64,000 nt of DNA from Colletotrichum lupini (Eukaryota; Ascomycota; Sordariomycetes; Glomerellales; Glomerellaceae), in contig NC_064676.1 of assembly GCF_023278565.1 (NCBI RefSeq), positions 744,001-808,000 of the forward strand, given 5' to 3'. The notes under the pieces are model-generated. The model saw nothing but the letters and a program-made list of their open reading frames with translations, ran no database searches and had not been told where the DNA came from. A program made the translations under genes and the position numbers. The first letter of the stretch is position 1, and each line of letters opens with the position of its first letter. Positions 13,193 to 26,959 of the stretch are shown here, piece after piece.

Positions 13193-14362
13193 ATGCTCGA
13201 TATTCCCCTCGAGGACCTCCAGAACCGTGGTCCCTTTGAATCCCGTCGACCTTATTCATCGATTTCGGATCCTAGCGGCATACATCGCAAACGCCAGACA
13301 ATGGGGAATTTTATCTTGATTCTATCCTATGCCATCGATTGGGTTTTACTCATCGCATTTGCCGTGGCAGGCCTGCTGCTTGGCAATCTGTCGCCACAAA
13401 AACGGCCTTTTAACCTGGAGAACCCAGATATCAGCTTTCCGCTTCACAGCGATACCGTTTCTGTGACGAATCTACTGCTCCTGAGCGTCGCATTACCAAT
13501 AGTTGTGATCTTTGGAGTAGTCATACTATTCGTACCCGGGGGAACAGTTCCCAGAGATACTCCAAGGTCCCTTGTCTGGAGTAGGAAGATTTGGGAGGTG
13601 CACGCAGGATGGCTGGGACTCATCCTCTCGGTCGTGACGACCTGGTTCATCGTGAGCACAACAAAGAACCTACTCGGGAAACCTCGACCGAATGCATTGG
13701 CCCGCTGCCAGCCCGATCTCGACAATTTGGCCCGGTACATTGTTGGTGGCATATCAAACACCACCACCGTCGCAATGGGACAGCTCGTATCGGCCGACAT
13801 CTGCACCAACCCTGACAAGAGTGTTATTGATGAGGGGTTCCGCAGCTTTCCGTCCGGACACTCATCCGTCGCAGCTTCAGGACCCATCTATCTCATGCTC
13901 TTCTTGGCGAGCAAACTTGGGGTAGCCGCGCCGTGGGCATCTCAGGGGGTACATCTGGGGCCTACCCATCACTCTGCTTTCCCTTCGCGCATCGATGGGG
14001 AGAGCTTGGCGGGAGAAGGCCAGGCGGGCAGGCTCCCTGAGCAGGTCATGCCGTTTCGAAGACAAGCAGCAGCTCCACCCATCTATCTTGTGGTCCTCAC
14101 CCTTGTTCCATTCGCGTTGTGTATCTTTATCTGCGCTTCCAGATGGTACGACTTCCAACACCACGGCTTCGATATTTTGTTCGCTTTCGCTATCGGCGCT
14201 ACCTCATCTTACGTTGCGTTCCGCTTCTATCATCTACCTATTAGTGGAGGCGCTGGCTGGGCTTGGGCCCCTCGAAGCGAAGATTCCGCTTTCTGGGCGG
14301 GTGTGGGCAAACAAGGATATCGCCACAGTTCAACCAAGCTTCGGCAAGATTCTGTATGCTGA
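13193..14362 (+). CDS. PAP2-superfamily lipid phosphate phosphatase (diacylglycerol pyrophosphate phosphatase type)
   Basis: A single-exon frame of 389 aa from ATG 13193; the open frame extends upstream only through a TTG. A second ATG at 13302 could be used and would remove a short polar leader. The three PAP2 signatures are all present: KNLLGKPRP (K.{6}RP type), SFPSGHSS with the catalytic His context, and SRWYDFQHHGFD. Several hydrophobic segments predict about six membrane passes. Known relatives (DPP1/LPP1) dephosphorylate diacylglycerol pyrophosphate, phosphatidate and lysophosphatidate at internal membranes. A variable loop of about 40 residues precedes the APPIYLVV segment, and such loops are usual in fungal members. 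No intron is visible. It stands alone between gene-poor regions, and substrate preference cannot be read from sequence. Confidence 0.88.
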   Translation: MLDIPLEDLQNRGPFESRRPYSSISDPSGIHRKRQTMGNFILILSYAIDWVLLIAFAVAGLLLGNLSPQKRPFNLENPDISFPLHSDTVSVTNLLLLSVALPIVVIFGVVILFVPGGTVPRDTPRSLVWSRKIWEVHAGWLGLILSVVTTWFIVSTTKNLLGKPRPNALARCQPDLDNLARYIVGGISNTTTVAMGQLVSADICTNPDKSVIDEGFRSFPSGHSSVAASGPIYLMLFLASKLGVAAPWASQGVHLGPTHHSAFPSRIDGESLAGEGQAGRLPEQVMPFRRQAAAPPIYLVVLTLVPFALCIFICASRWYDFQHHGFDILFAFAIGATSSYVAFRFYHLPISGGAGWAWAPRSEDSAFWAGVGKQGYRHSSTKLRQDSVC

Positions 14363-15223
14363 AATACATTCCTCGTTTAGTACATTCGGGCCAAAAGACT
14401 TCAGCCGAACCCACCAATCATCACATTTGTATTACAAGTAATGGTGCAGACTAGCACGCATTGATGTACAGTAGGTAGAGATGGCTTCTCATTTCATGGT
14501 CAGGGGACCAAAAGCGAATACCTGCTTGGGGAGTCAATCATAGCGTTGATAGCTTGTATCTACCATGTTACACGTCACATTTCAAGGTCTCTTTCGAGGA
14601 ATCTGCCCAGGCAGGTGCTGATTTGTTGAGATATTCGACCTAAAGAGTATTCGTACTAGCTGATCGTTTGAATGTGGAATCTCGAAGCTGTCAAGGGGCT
14701 CGGATTTAGCTCCTAGATGCCCGGAGACCGAGCGAGGGAGCACTTGTCATGTCTGGATTGTCAATCCTGCCACAACGACCGAGCTCTCCGCTCACACCAG
14801 CTAAATTTAGGCCCATGCTAGGGTATCAACTAGCCATGGAATTATGGGAAGCCGTTGTTTGCTACGTTAGAGGTCATCAATAATTTCATAAGGTTTCCAA
14901 AGCTGCTCAGATTGCCCACGTGCTCCATGCCGGAAGATGGTATACCGTTATCTATCCCATGCCCGGACCTTTACATCGTGCAGTTCCGAAATATGGTGAA
15001 TTTCACTGGGATTAAGGATGAGGCTTACAGGCGAAAAGTTCATGGATTTAATGGTCACCTCTATGAGTGACTAGTGAAACATTTCGTATCATACTGAAGT
15101 CGCTGCGATGAACACTCCTGTCATGCTGGTTTCTTGACCAGTCATAAAAGCCATCCGTTGTCACGAAAGTCCACGGCTTTCTTTCAAGCCATGGTCTCGA
15201 AGTGTATACTCGAACCCCTAAGA
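14363..15223. other. Intergenic between PAP2 and ferric reductase
   Basis: Convergent 3' flanks of the PAP2 and FRE genes, about 860 bp. Only short frames without any recognisable product are present. Confidence 0.5.
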
Positions 15224-17098
15224 TTACCATCCAAAGTTCTCGCAGTGTACTTCGATGCTTATGTCGCCAGTGGCGATACAGTTTGCAGCTGCGTTCTGGA
15301 CAATCTCGGTCAGTGACTGCGGGCCGCAAGCAGCAATCAACACCCGTTGACCAGGCGCAGTTGACTGCAGCGTTTGAGTGATGGCCTCCCCAGCCCGCAA
15401 CTTGTCGAACTTGATATCGCACAGCCCCTCAAGACCCAACGATATATCTCCCTGTGGTACTGCCGCAGCCGAGGGGAGAGCTTCCTTGTTCTGCTCCGCG
15501 CCAGACCCGGGTAAAAGAGCTTCAACCTTCTCGTTCGGTGACTTCAGAGAAGTGGGCGACGAGACATTTTCGGACGACTCGTTGAAGGAGGCCGTGGAGC
15601 CCTCTCGGGTAACGTGCAGTAACACGTTCACCCCTGCGCCGTGTTGGCTCAGTGACTGAAGGTGATCCGTGAACCATTCTAGATTTTCTGTCACACACGT
15701 CAGCGTTCACTCCACACGTGTCGTTAATCGAATTAGACAAACCCCTCTTTCTGACGGCCCAGATAAAGTCAACACGTTTGTGCGATTCAGACTCCAAGTG
15801 CTGTAAGAGGCTGGTTGCCAGGCCGAAGGTAAACGTCGCCCCGCTGCCTCCGGCAATCAAGACCACCTTGTCGTAGTTCTTCGGGTTAGGGAACGCTCCA
15901 TAGGGTCCGTCAACAGAAGCCCACACAGTTGTACCAGCCTCGGTATTAGCTAGATCATGCAAAGCCTTGGTGAAACCATCATGGGAGCTGAGGACCAACT
16001 CCAGCCCCCCGCGAGGGGTATTGGACACGATGGTAAAGGGGTGTGTTTGGAATGGGCGAACACCGGGAATCCAAACGAAGCAGTGCGAGCCGGGAGTAGC
16101 ACCCGACAGAGGCTTCTTGATGACCAGACGAACACCATTGTCTGCCAACCGGTAAATGGTAGCGCTGTTGTTGACAAGGTTGTACAGCATTCTCGACCCC
16201 CGAATCAGACGGTCAAGTCCCCAAATTGCGGCGATGAAAACCATTGCCACAGGGATCTTCCATATCCAGTAGGGCCTGTGAAGCCCAGTGAAAATAACGG
16301 CCAGCAGGAATCCCACCAGGTGGCTCACATAAAACCACTCGTAGCCAAGATTTCTTGCCAAGCCCATGAGCAGGAGGAGCATGGCAAAGCCTGCGCCAAT
16401 GCCCTCCCAATTTTGCACTTCGAGCAGGGTGCTCCACCGGTCCTGCATTCCGTAGTATACCATGTAGAAGATGGCGTGAAGAAGCATCTGAAGTACGGCC
16501 GCGTACCCGGCTAGACGGTGGAAGAAGTTGAGTCTTTCGTAGGAGTGTCCGGTCAAGACACCGAGGGGGGTGTTTTTCAGACCGAAGAAGACGCAAAGCG
16601 CCATGTTCGCCGTCGACATCCTGTACATGAAATGTCAGCACCCAACAAGGTGGCAAAGGGACCCTTAAAGTCTGACCATCCAAATCTTGCAGCAAAATTG
16701 CTCATCTTTACCTTGTCAACATGATGAAAAGACATGACAATGTTGACGCCTACGAAAGCAATAGTCAGCAAGGCATGGCCTCCCGTTGGGAAACCCGGCA
16801 CCTTGCGAACCAGTAGGCTTCGTATCTTCCTGCCGGTTGTTAGAGCTGATCGAGCGCCAAGTGATTTCTGACGATAGTCCTACCTAGAAGCCTTGGCAAG
16901 GGGCGATGACGAGCCAGTTCTTGGTGACTTTGATGTTCTGCGTTTGATCCATTGCGCCCAATGGTAGATAATAAGAGCCGCAATGACACCTGCCACTACT
17001 CCCGCATATACCTTGACATTCCACTCATTCAAGAGCTGTCGTGCGTTAGGCGGCTTCGGTTGCTTGGCTGCACGGGATTCGATCATGTTTGCCAACAT
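15224..17098 (-). CDS. Ferric/cupric reductase, FRE family (plasma-membrane metalloreductase)
   Basis: Four exons (17098-16884, 16829-16677, 16620-15743, 15687-15224) give 569 aa. Introns are 54, 56 and 55 bp, with branch sites CTAAC or CTGAC in the first two. The frame is continuous across all junctions. After one N-terminal membrane segment comes the ferric-reductase transmembrane domain, with two H-x13-H pairs for two haems (H157/H171 and H223/H237). It is followed by the FAD site HPFTI (about 316-320), the NADPH site GGSGATFTFG (about 379-388) and a C-terminal CGP motif. Such enzymes move electrons from NADPH through FAD and haem to extracellular Fe(III) or Cu(II), supplying Fe(II) to the FET3/FTR1 system found 11-17 kb away. 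The start at 17098 is the first ATG; no signal peptide is obvious. The last intron has a weak GTTTGT donor. The individual metal substrate is not deducible. Confidence 0.93.
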
Positions 17099-20000
17099 TG
17101 AGTGTTGAACAAAGCGTCCAGTCGACAGCGATATTGATATGAGCAAAAGTGGCAGACTCTCTCTCGGACCAAACTACCGCACCTTAAGAGGATTTGGCGA
17201 GTTTCCTCATACACTTATATCAGAGCTCGATGAAGAAAATAAGAAAATAAAGCTCTGCCTACGTATCAATCTAGCTCCAGCAAAATGGTCAAAGTGCGGA
17301 ACGTTTATCCCTTGTTCCACTATCAGATGCACTGATTTCAATCACGGACAACTTCCTTGGTCGAGAACCTCATTTTCGTATCATGTTCCCACCGAAAATA
17401 CCGCATCGCTTGCGAGACTGCGAACATCGGACGGCTGAATGTGACATGGAAAAGTCAATCATTAGCTTCACGATGGCCCTGATTGGATCTAATCAGATGT
17501 CTAGATAATCTTTCGCGCTAGAGCCACACACGCCGGCGGGTTAGGTTCTGGCCTGGATCGTATCTTGAAAAGAAATGACTCGCTTTCGATGTCGATCTAC
17601 TTACCAGTGACTTGTGTGACTTATTGACTTCTTGACGCGAGAAAGGAGATTTGAATTCTTCGGGTAGGTGCCAGTGGGTATCCAAGAGACCATGGGGACC
17701 CACGAATATGTCCAACAAGTTGCCATGTGTGAGGTGGGTAGGTTCGAGGACTCTACGCTTACGAATTCTATCGCCATCTGGTACCCACTTGAAGGCTTTC
17801 TTCACGTACGCCCCCAACAATTCCCAAGGTTCCAGCGGCTTTGGTGGATTTGATAAGATTCTTACCTTGGTCGACTGGACCACGGAATGATATCTCGCCT
17901 TGTGGGCTCGTTAGATCTTTCTGATTCCGTCCTTGAGAAAAAAACACGATCCTAACTTTGCCGGAGTCATCGGAGGAATTGCGACGGATAAAACAGGCTA
18001 GTAAAAAGTCTGTTGGGCGGCCGGTTGGGACCTCGTACGTCAGAGGAGACTAATTGCAGGGTCCAAAGCCTAATTTCGGCAGGTTGTCACGACAAACGAT
18101 GCCTAAAGCAACCTTTTTCACTATCCTAGTATTTCCCAGACCATGGAATATTGTAGATGCCTTGTGAAGGGAATTAAACTACATCATGTATTCCCGTCAA
18201 ACAAGAGCCGACGTGAACACTTCTCTGCAGTTAAAGAAGGCTAATATGAACGACGGTCGTTTGGAGCCGTGTCGGTTGCGTATCAGGACTCTGGGCGTGG
18301 AAACAGTTACCGTAGAAAGGAACGAATCATCGTTGAGCGAAGGAATGAATGTGGAAGTTACTTGTCATAGTTTTAAAAAGCGGGTACAGCTCTCCGCTGC
18401 ACGTGGATACTCGAAACTAGGTCTGAGAAAGGCATCTGGGGGTGTGGACAGAGACGACCTTGTGGACAGACGCTACGGATACCCATTCGACTCAACCAAT
18501 CGACAAAGCATTCAACAGCCGTGCCAAAGTGGGATCGGGAATAAAAGTTTTTCAGCCCATGTTTTTAGTCCTGCTAATCAGAAAACCGTCCCGGCTTCAG
18601 CCCCAACCGGTGCTTCGGGTCTGTCCGACTTGGCTTTTTGGGGGGGCACCACTTGACAAGCTTTTTTGACCATAACTCCGAGATCGCAACTCCGAGCAGT
18701 TTTGAGCTCGTACGACCGAGCCCTGTCTTTTAGTCGCAACCATGTTTCTTAATCATGTCTGACATTACCTCACATTGGCGGTTGCAATAACTTTAGATTT
18801 TGGAATAGAGTGGCAAGGTCCCCGCCATGTGTAAAAGTCGCTTGCAAGAATTCAACATGCTCTAGCTAGTTCTAGGTCACAAAGGCTCATATCTCATTTT
18901 CTCAGAAAGACGGTGTTAATGTAGTCCGCCGTGACCTTACAGCGTCTCGTTGAAACCGGGCGGAACGCATTTTGGATGCATGAGATAAAGAGCCTCGGGT
19001 AACCTTTCTTGGACCACTTTTGTACAACACGCAAATAGGCTATTCCGCGTACTTGAAGATAACGATTACAGACAAACGTCTACACGATGGGACAAGATTA
19101 GGCCCTTATTCTGGATTTCTAAACAATGACCCACGAGAAGATCGTTCAAAAGCCGACTGAATCCTCCTGTTGAACCAATTACAAGAGAGATCGAGCCCAC
19201 GTGTACACAGGGAATTTTTCGGTGTCTACTTACTTACTGTGAAGTTGATAATAGTGTTGGTAGAGGGCGGAATTCTAGAAACATAAGGCCTGCGGCTTCG
19301 TGGATACCTCGAGGCAAAGTGTGCTCGTCCATGGAATTAACGGACTGTACGCAGAATTCGCCATGCTAATGGCTAACATGACCACGCGTCCCGGCAATCC
19401 TGGCACCTAATGTAGGTGGTTCTTCAAGTGTAATCCACCTGGAAAGCAGTGCGGTGTAATTCAACTGAGGCCACACGGCTTAACCCGGGCACACGCGGAT
19501 ATTCGGTGTTAGAAGGCATGTCGTTCGCCCCAGAAACCCTCTAGAAACAAGTATGGAGAGTAGGCAAAAATAAATGAAACCGTGGGGACTTACAACGTAG
19601 TAGCCGTGGACGCTTTTCCCAAGTTGTGACTATAATGGTTCGACCTCGAATCGATGTCTCTTTTGAGATGACACGGGTTCTCGCAAAGACCCTCTCATAC
19701 CTGCCGAATCCCAGTGAAAGTCGGTAAGGATCAAGGGGTTGGAAGTGCGATTTCGGTGGAGTTTTCCCAAGCCAATACCAGTATAGATGGATTTGCTGAC
19801 AATCGTGGGGGTGTAATGAAAAAGACGGACTCTACAGGGGACTCTGGTTACCAAGTTCTTGGGAAGACCTGTAGTGAAAGCAAGAAGGCTGGCTGCCGCA
19901 TAGTCCCGGCAAACCATCCGCCTTGGCTTGCGGGGAGATGTCAGGAAGATAGTGACCAGGTGCCCGACTGTGGACACTGATCGCCCATATTGTCGCCGAC

Positions 20001-20123
20001 CTATTCGCACATAGTCTACTAGGTATCTTTGTCATGGTTTACAGAACAGGCAATGAACCCCCAAGAAAATGGCAGTGGTCCGAGTTGAGCATGGCTTACT
20101 AAGTTCGAAGTGGCCTGGTATCT
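17099..20123. other. Gene-poor upstream region of the ferric reductase
   Basis: About 3 kb of normal composition ends at the copia insertion. Only short frames occur (the longest about 156 codons at 18186-18656), with no domain or codon pattern that convinces. The first 450 bp are the FRE promoter. Confidence 0.5.
17492..17508. promoter_or_regulatory. GATA-type motif pair upstream of ferric reductase (candidate iron-regulator site)
   Basis: ATCAGATGTCTAGATAA lies 394 bp upstream of the FRE start. Fungal iron-repressing GATA factors of the SreA/SRE type are known to favour ATCWGATAA. Here ATCAGAT matches the first seven bases, and a second AGATAA follows. A similar arrangement is found in the FTR1-FET3 promoter. 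This is inference from motif resemblance only. Confidence 0.3.
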
Positions 20124-20128
20124 ATCGC

Positions 20129-20333
20129 TATCCGATTGGAAGTCTAATTCGACCGCGGCATATAGCCGACTGCGCAGGGGCTAATTAGGGGCCCTATTTA
20201 CGATTATTATAGCTAGCCTAACTTACGGTTAGAACCTCCTTTTTATACCTACTACGTAGATATTTATATAGTTTAATTAACCTCTTTATTAACTACGGTT
20301 CGAACTAACTACTTTATAATAAGGATACTAATA
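20129..20333 (+). repeat. 5' LTR of copia element
   Basis: The 205-bp direct repeat starts with TATCCGATTGG and ends ACTAATA; the canonical TG...CA ends have been changed to TA by RIP. It matches 26960-27164 with almost only C/T and G/A differences. Confidence 0.93.
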
Positions 20334-23300
20334 CTAATTAGTAATTAAATTCTATTATTATAGATTAGTAAGGTATCTCGCTATATAAAAGAGACGACCT
20401 CTTAATACCGCACGGGATAAGAGATTCGTACTAATTAACCTTACAGAAGTAAATAAAAAAAGGGGTAATTCTTAAATACCGTACGGAATTAAGTAATTAT
20501 AGCCCTTTACTACCCACGAGAGGTCGACGTTTACTACGTTAAACTACGTTAATTAATAGAACCGCTTAAGTAATTAGCCTTTTACTATCGCTCTAAGTAG
20601 CTTTTTTACTAAACGATTTTTCTATAGCCGGCCCGCGATTAGAAATTAACTAATTAAATTAGTAAAAGTATAATATAAAAGAGTACCGCGCGATCGAAAA
20701 AGGGGATCTTTAAACGTAAATATTCTTACTTAGTAATAAAAGTAACTTTATAAGAGTTATTAAGCTAAGAGATCTATAGTATATAAGAAAGTTTATTATT
20801 ATAAGGACCTTATGAGTACGACCTTAAGCCCGCGATCTAAATAACCTCTTCGTAGCTCCCTTAACTACCCCCTAAGTATTACTTAGGAATATAGTATAGG
20901 GGACGGTCTAACGAGGGAGGAGGGGATTTAGAGGTCTTAATAATATCGAGCTAAGAGTATTATAGATCTCGGAGATTAACTTAAGAAGAAGGCGGCTACC
21001 CTAAAGTAGTCCTGCGACCTCCCGTTAGAGTTATTATTAGCCTAAGAAAAGGCTAAAAAAGACGAGGATTTGAGGGGAAAAAAAAAGAATCCTCTAGAGG
21101 GCCGCTAAAGGGCTTTTTTTTTATACTAGCTCCCGGCGCGAGATTACTAATTTTAAGAAATTAACTAAGGAAGCTATTTAGAGATTATAGAGAGCACGAG
21201 GCTTAGGAAGCTAGAAATATATAAGATAGTAAAAATTAGTAACTAATAAAGATCCCGAGACTAATTACTATATCTTTTTATAATAATATAAACGTCTACC
21301 GCTACTATTATTAAAAAGAACTACTAAAACCTACCCTTTTTTACTAAACGAAAAGGAGGATCTTAGTAAGTACGATAGCTAGTAATTTAGAAAGGTAATA
21401 GTAATCGCTAAAAATAGTAAAAACGAGAGTAGTAGCGAGACGGTAAGAGGAAACGGGAATCTCCTAGACCTTAATAAATTCGTTAAGTAGTAAAAGCACG
21501 GATTTACTACGACCTATGCGCAGATTAAATATATCCTTATTAAAATTAAATACGCTAGCGACTATTAATACGGGCATAAGCTAGAGCACGACCCTTAGTA
21601 AGTTAAGGTAAAGAAGAAGAGGACGAAACCCGATCCTAAATAGAATCCTAATCCTTTATAAATAGGTAAATATTAACCCGGACTATTAGGGGACGTAAAT
21701 ATATAGAATCGTAAATTAGCCTAATAATAAGCAAATTAACGCGGTATTAATCTATTTAACTAAGGTTTATAAAAAAAAGGGGCTATAGAGGTAACCCCTA
21801 TTTTATAAGATCGTAAACGACCTTAGTTACTAGCTAAATAAATAGTTCGCGAGCGCAAGCCTAAGAATCGTAAAAGTAGTTAATAAATTCCTTTACGGGC
21901 GAGGGGTATTACTAACGTAATTATAATCGCGAGAGCTATACGAAATACTAATAGTAATAATTATAAAAAAGGAATTCGTACTATAAAACTAAGCATAAGT
22001 TAATATAGCGTATAATTACTTTAACGAATTTAGAAAAAGGGTAAACGACTTAGATTTCCTCTCTATAATTACTAATAAAAATCTATTATTATAAAAGGAT
22101 ATACCGGGGCAAAATATAGTGCGAAAAGTACGATAATTAATAATTCCGCCTATTTTAATTTATAACTCGTTACCGCTACTAATACGAAATTCGGTACCGA
22201 TTGGCTAATAAAAAAGGAAATAAATAACCCGAAGTTATTAATAGTACGTAGCGACGTAAGGATCGCATATAAATACTAAAAATCTAGTAGTAAATACGAA
22301 GCAATTTATAAACTTTAAAAAGATCTTCTTAAAAGAGAAATTATACTCTAGGGGGAAGTATAAGGTCTTATAAAAAACCCTAACGATATTTTATAATTAC
22401 TACGAAAAAGTCGGAATTAGGGAACACTAGTACTATTTAGTAATTAATATCGTACTTATAAGCAAAGCCTCTAATTATTACTACGAAGCGGTACGTAATC
22501 TCGATCGAAACGACTTTTTTAATATAATTAACGCAATCCGAAGCCGCTTTAAGACCTATAATAAGAACCTAGAGCTCCTATTTAAGCTACGAGCGATTTC
22601 TTTTATATCTATAGCTAGGATAATAGAGGGCAAATCGCGAATAAAGATCCTTAAAAAGCTTATTAATCGAATTAATAAGCTAGCGAAAACCTAGCTAAAT
22701 AAGGGGATAAACGAGCGGAAAGTTAGATATCTCTATACTATAGTCTAACGTATATTAGAAATAAAGATTACCCTATACTAAGTACCCAAAGATTACGAGA
22801 CGCTCTACTCGAGGCTAAGATCTAGTTTTAATATTAAAATAAGAATACCGCGCTAAACCTATTTCTAAGCGTATAACGGCCCTTATTAGTAATATTAAGT
22901 CGATCGAACGTATAATAAAAAAAGAAAAGAGGCTAAATACGGTAATCGCTAGTAAGGAGGCCTAGATTCGTTAAATAGGTAGAGATTTAACTTACGGGTA
23001 GGGTAATAAAAAAAGTAATATTATATTTATAAAAAGGATAAATATTAGTTAAGTAACTACTCCAAAAAAGAGCGTACTAAATCGTACGAATAATATAAAA
23101 AGTTAAGGGTAGTAGATAGTAAAACTAGCCCTCGTTAGTTTAATTAATTCTTTATTATATATAAGGGTAGATCCGGGGGCATAGAACCTAGCGACGGTAG
23201 CTAAAGTAGCGGCTTAAAGTATATACCTCCTATAAAAGATTTAGAAAATAAAGAAGATCTTACCCCCTATACTAACGAATTAGATTATAACAAAATCGAA

Positions 23301-26300
23301 GATATTAATTACTCTTTTTTTGCCCCGTTAGCCTCTAGAGGATATATAAAGCTAAACGAATAGAAAGTAGCAGAAGCTCTTAATAAATAGGCTTTTATTT
23401 ACGGATAATAAGGGAAGGTCCCTTAGATAACGGATATAGAGGCGGCTAAAAGGGCAAATTTAATAAGGCCGAAGCTTATTATCTTAATAATTAAAGAGAA
23501 AACGCTATCTCTCTCGATATTTAAAAAAAAAAAATATAGTACTGAGCATATCTAGGGGTAGCTAAAGGGGTCCTTTTTATACTACTTAGATCCCTTAAAT
23601 ACTAAGCTCGTATAAGTATTCTATATAAGTAAAAAGTACGGCCTAGACGATTTCTATAGGATTATCCTAAATACTAGGGTATCGTAATAGTTAACTAGAG
23701 GAAAAGGGCAATTCTAGGCGCTATAAAAGATCGCGCTAGTAACGCTTAATATATTAATAGTAGGTATTACGAGGATTAGTTTTGGCCTAGGTAAGGAAAT
23801 TATTACCCTAGGTATAGTAAAAGTAGAGATATATTTTAGAACGATAACTTTTTATATTTTACTCGTTAATACCCTATTTCTCTTATGTCTAAAAGATATA
23901 GATCGACTAGGTATTATATTTAATAATACGAGGAATAGAATCTCTAGCGGTAAGTACTTCGAAATAATTAAATAACGATAGGGGCATACGTTTATAAAGC
24001 TTACTAATGATATAAAGTCGATTAATTACTTAATAGAAAGTGAGCTTAGAAAACTATACTAGAGATTTAGGTACCCGTCGGTTACGAGGCTATATAACCT
24101 CCTAAAGTAATTAAGTAATAATAATATCGAAATAGGGGCGCTAGAGTAGTTAATAAAAGTATGCTATTAATACTAAATAAATGCGCAGAGCCTACGTAGA
24201 TTTAAGTTTAAATTGCGTAATGAGCTTAACTTTAATTAAGAAATCGTCGTTAATATCTTCTACTTAAATAGTTAGCTAGTAATATATATAATTAACGTAG
24301 CTATATCCTTTTAGGTAGGGCAATTCTTCTAAAATTTATAAGTAAAAATAGTATAGGTAGCCTTACGAAAAAGCTAGATCGATATATACTAAGGACCGCT
24401 AGACGGTATTAGAACCGACGCTAGTACTAGCTTTAAGTTAATAGAATTTAGGAATAATACGACGGCCTACGGTATATAGCTAAAAGTCGTACCCGTTAAA
24501 GCGTACTATAGTATTAAAAAAATAAAAAGGGTATACTAGTAGTTAAAAAGGGCGTTTAGAATTATTAAAGAGGAAAATCCGGATTTTACTAATAACGAAT
24601 GCCTCTAGATAGTACTTAAATACTATAATAATACTATAGGGCCTAACGGACTTATACTAACGCTATTAGTATTTAGAGTATATTTAAGAACGACCTTAGC
24701 CTCGCTACCGTTACTAAGCATAAGCTAACGAGCCCGAGTAATTAAAAAAGTAATACGGGTACTGCGCGAGGTAAGTATAAAAAAATAAGTTAACGAGGTA
24801 ATTATTATGCGCAATAGGCCCGATATAGGGGATAATCTAAATATACCGCTAAATTTAAATATACGAGTATAGTATAAAATTATCTAATAATAGGCTAGGC
24901 TATATAAGTTAATTTCCGTTAACGAGCGCTCTTATATAGTTATAAAAGATCGCGACTAGCTACTTAAAGTATTAATTACGGTAGTTAAACCGTACTATAT
25001 AAATCCTAACGAGGTAATTTCTAACCTATAAAAAAAAGAAGAGCTAGGGGAAACTATATAACCCGCAGTAGAGGCATAGGAAATTATCTTTAATAAAATC
25101 GTCGTAGTAATACTAATAGACGATAAAAAAGAAAAAATTACTAAAAGGGCACTAATACTACTAGCGAGACGTTATAAAAGACTACGACGGCAAGCCCTAA
25201 CATAGCAATTTATTATTAGTAACAAAGTAATTAATACCTTTTATATAATAAAAGAAAAAGCCGATTTCGAGCTAGCGGTTAAACTACGTAAGGAAAGTAT
25301 AATTATAATTACTAAAAAGCCGTATAAGGGATTAGATCTTATCGAAATAGATACTTTTCGTAATCGAGGGGTCTATCAATTTATCCTATACGACTTAGAA
25401 AAACATATAAACCTCCGCATATTTAAATTATAAATAGTTCGTAAAATTAAAGAGAAAAGAACACCCTAGCCGTATGAGAAGTCTAGATACGTAATTTAGG
25501 GGTATAGTGACGTTAAAAAAGCAACGCTACTTACATAATTGCCTACTATATAGCGCTATAGCTAACGATTAATAATAGTACTAATAGCATTGCTATAAAA
25601 GAAGGGATACGAGATTTAGAGCCGTAATATTACCCAGGCCTATACCTAATCGGCCACAAGGCTTATAAGGAAAATCCTAGCCTATTTACTAAAAGAAATA
25701 GCTAGTAAGTACCTAGAAAGTACGATTATTAAAGTGCTTAAGCTACTATATAGGCTCGTAGAATCGGGCACCTATTAGTAAGCTACTTACTACGATTTTT
25801 ATATTAATTAATTATTAATAGTCACCTCTACGTACGACCCGTACTTACTAATCGCAGAGCACGAAGGTAACTAATTTAAAATTATTAGAATATAGACTAA
25901 TAATACATTAGGCCTATCCGATATTAACTTTATAAAAAAAGAGGATAAAGAGCTCTAAAAAGCGGGCTTCGTAATAAAGCTAAAAGAGGTCCTTATAATA
26001 AATACCCCCCTAGTATTTAACGGCGGGATTCTTATAATTAAAGGGGAAACCGTCGTTTTTTAATAAAAAGGGTAGGGTAAGAAGATTAACCTTATCGATC
26101 TAAACGTAACTAATATTAAAAAGTAATATAAGGCTAAGCTCGCGCGAGGGGTATATATTACGAGTATTTATTAGCTTAAAGTAACGTTTAATTACGCTAG
26201 GGTAGCGTAGGCTATAAATCTAACTAAACGGGACGTTAAGGTACTTAATAAGCGGCTTAAGTAGTAGTAAACGAATCTCGATCGAGGTCTCGTTTACTAC

Positions 26301-26959
26301 TTAATCGACCTTATGACTAGTAAGCTCTATATCTTTATTAATAGGTTATTTACGAATAATAACGACCTTATTTCGTAATTAGGGTATATTATTATCCTAG
26401 CTAACGAGAGTATAAGTAAGAGCGAATTTACTATATATAGTAATATAATCTATTACTTATTAACTAAAAGTAAGCGGGTAACGAGAAGTATACTAGTATT
26501 AGAGGTTTATAATATAGTTAACAGTATTAACCTCTTTTATGCGATTTTAACGACGCTAAGGAAAATTACTAATCGAATTAGCCTTCTACCTATTTTAATA
26601 GTTATTTATACCGATTCTTACTTATTATATAAATACCTCGTTAAATTAGGAACGATAAAGGAAAAGAGGCTTATAATCGATATTATAGCCCTTAGGTAAT
26701 CGTACAAAAGGTATAAAATACTCGAGATCCGTTAGATTAATAATAAAAACAACCTCGCAAACGCTTTTATAAAAATAATACTAAATAAGGGATTAGAGTA
26801 ATTCGTAAGTAGTAAAAAAGTTACTATACGAATAAAGGGATAGGTTATATAAAAAGAGTAAAGAAAAGGGGAAAAAGGAGACGACTTAGTAGACGGGCCC
26901 GAGGTCGAATTATACTTCTAACCGTAGTAATTAAATTAATAAAAAAAAGAGAAAGTTAG

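Noticed and set aside
16884..17146. Longer N-terminus for the ferric reductase starting at 17146
   Set aside because: That extension begins with TTG; the first ATG is at 17098 and gives a normal-length protein.
17518..17883. 121-codon minus-strand frame upstream of the ferric reductase
   Set aside because: No recognisable family; the composition is charged and plausible, but there is no supporting start context or neighbour.
20298..20310. GGTTCGAAC, resembling a tRNA B-box (also in the right LTR and near 42700)
   Set aside because: It occurs inside LTR or TIR sequence with no cloverleaf or A-box at the right distance. No tRNA gene was found in the window.
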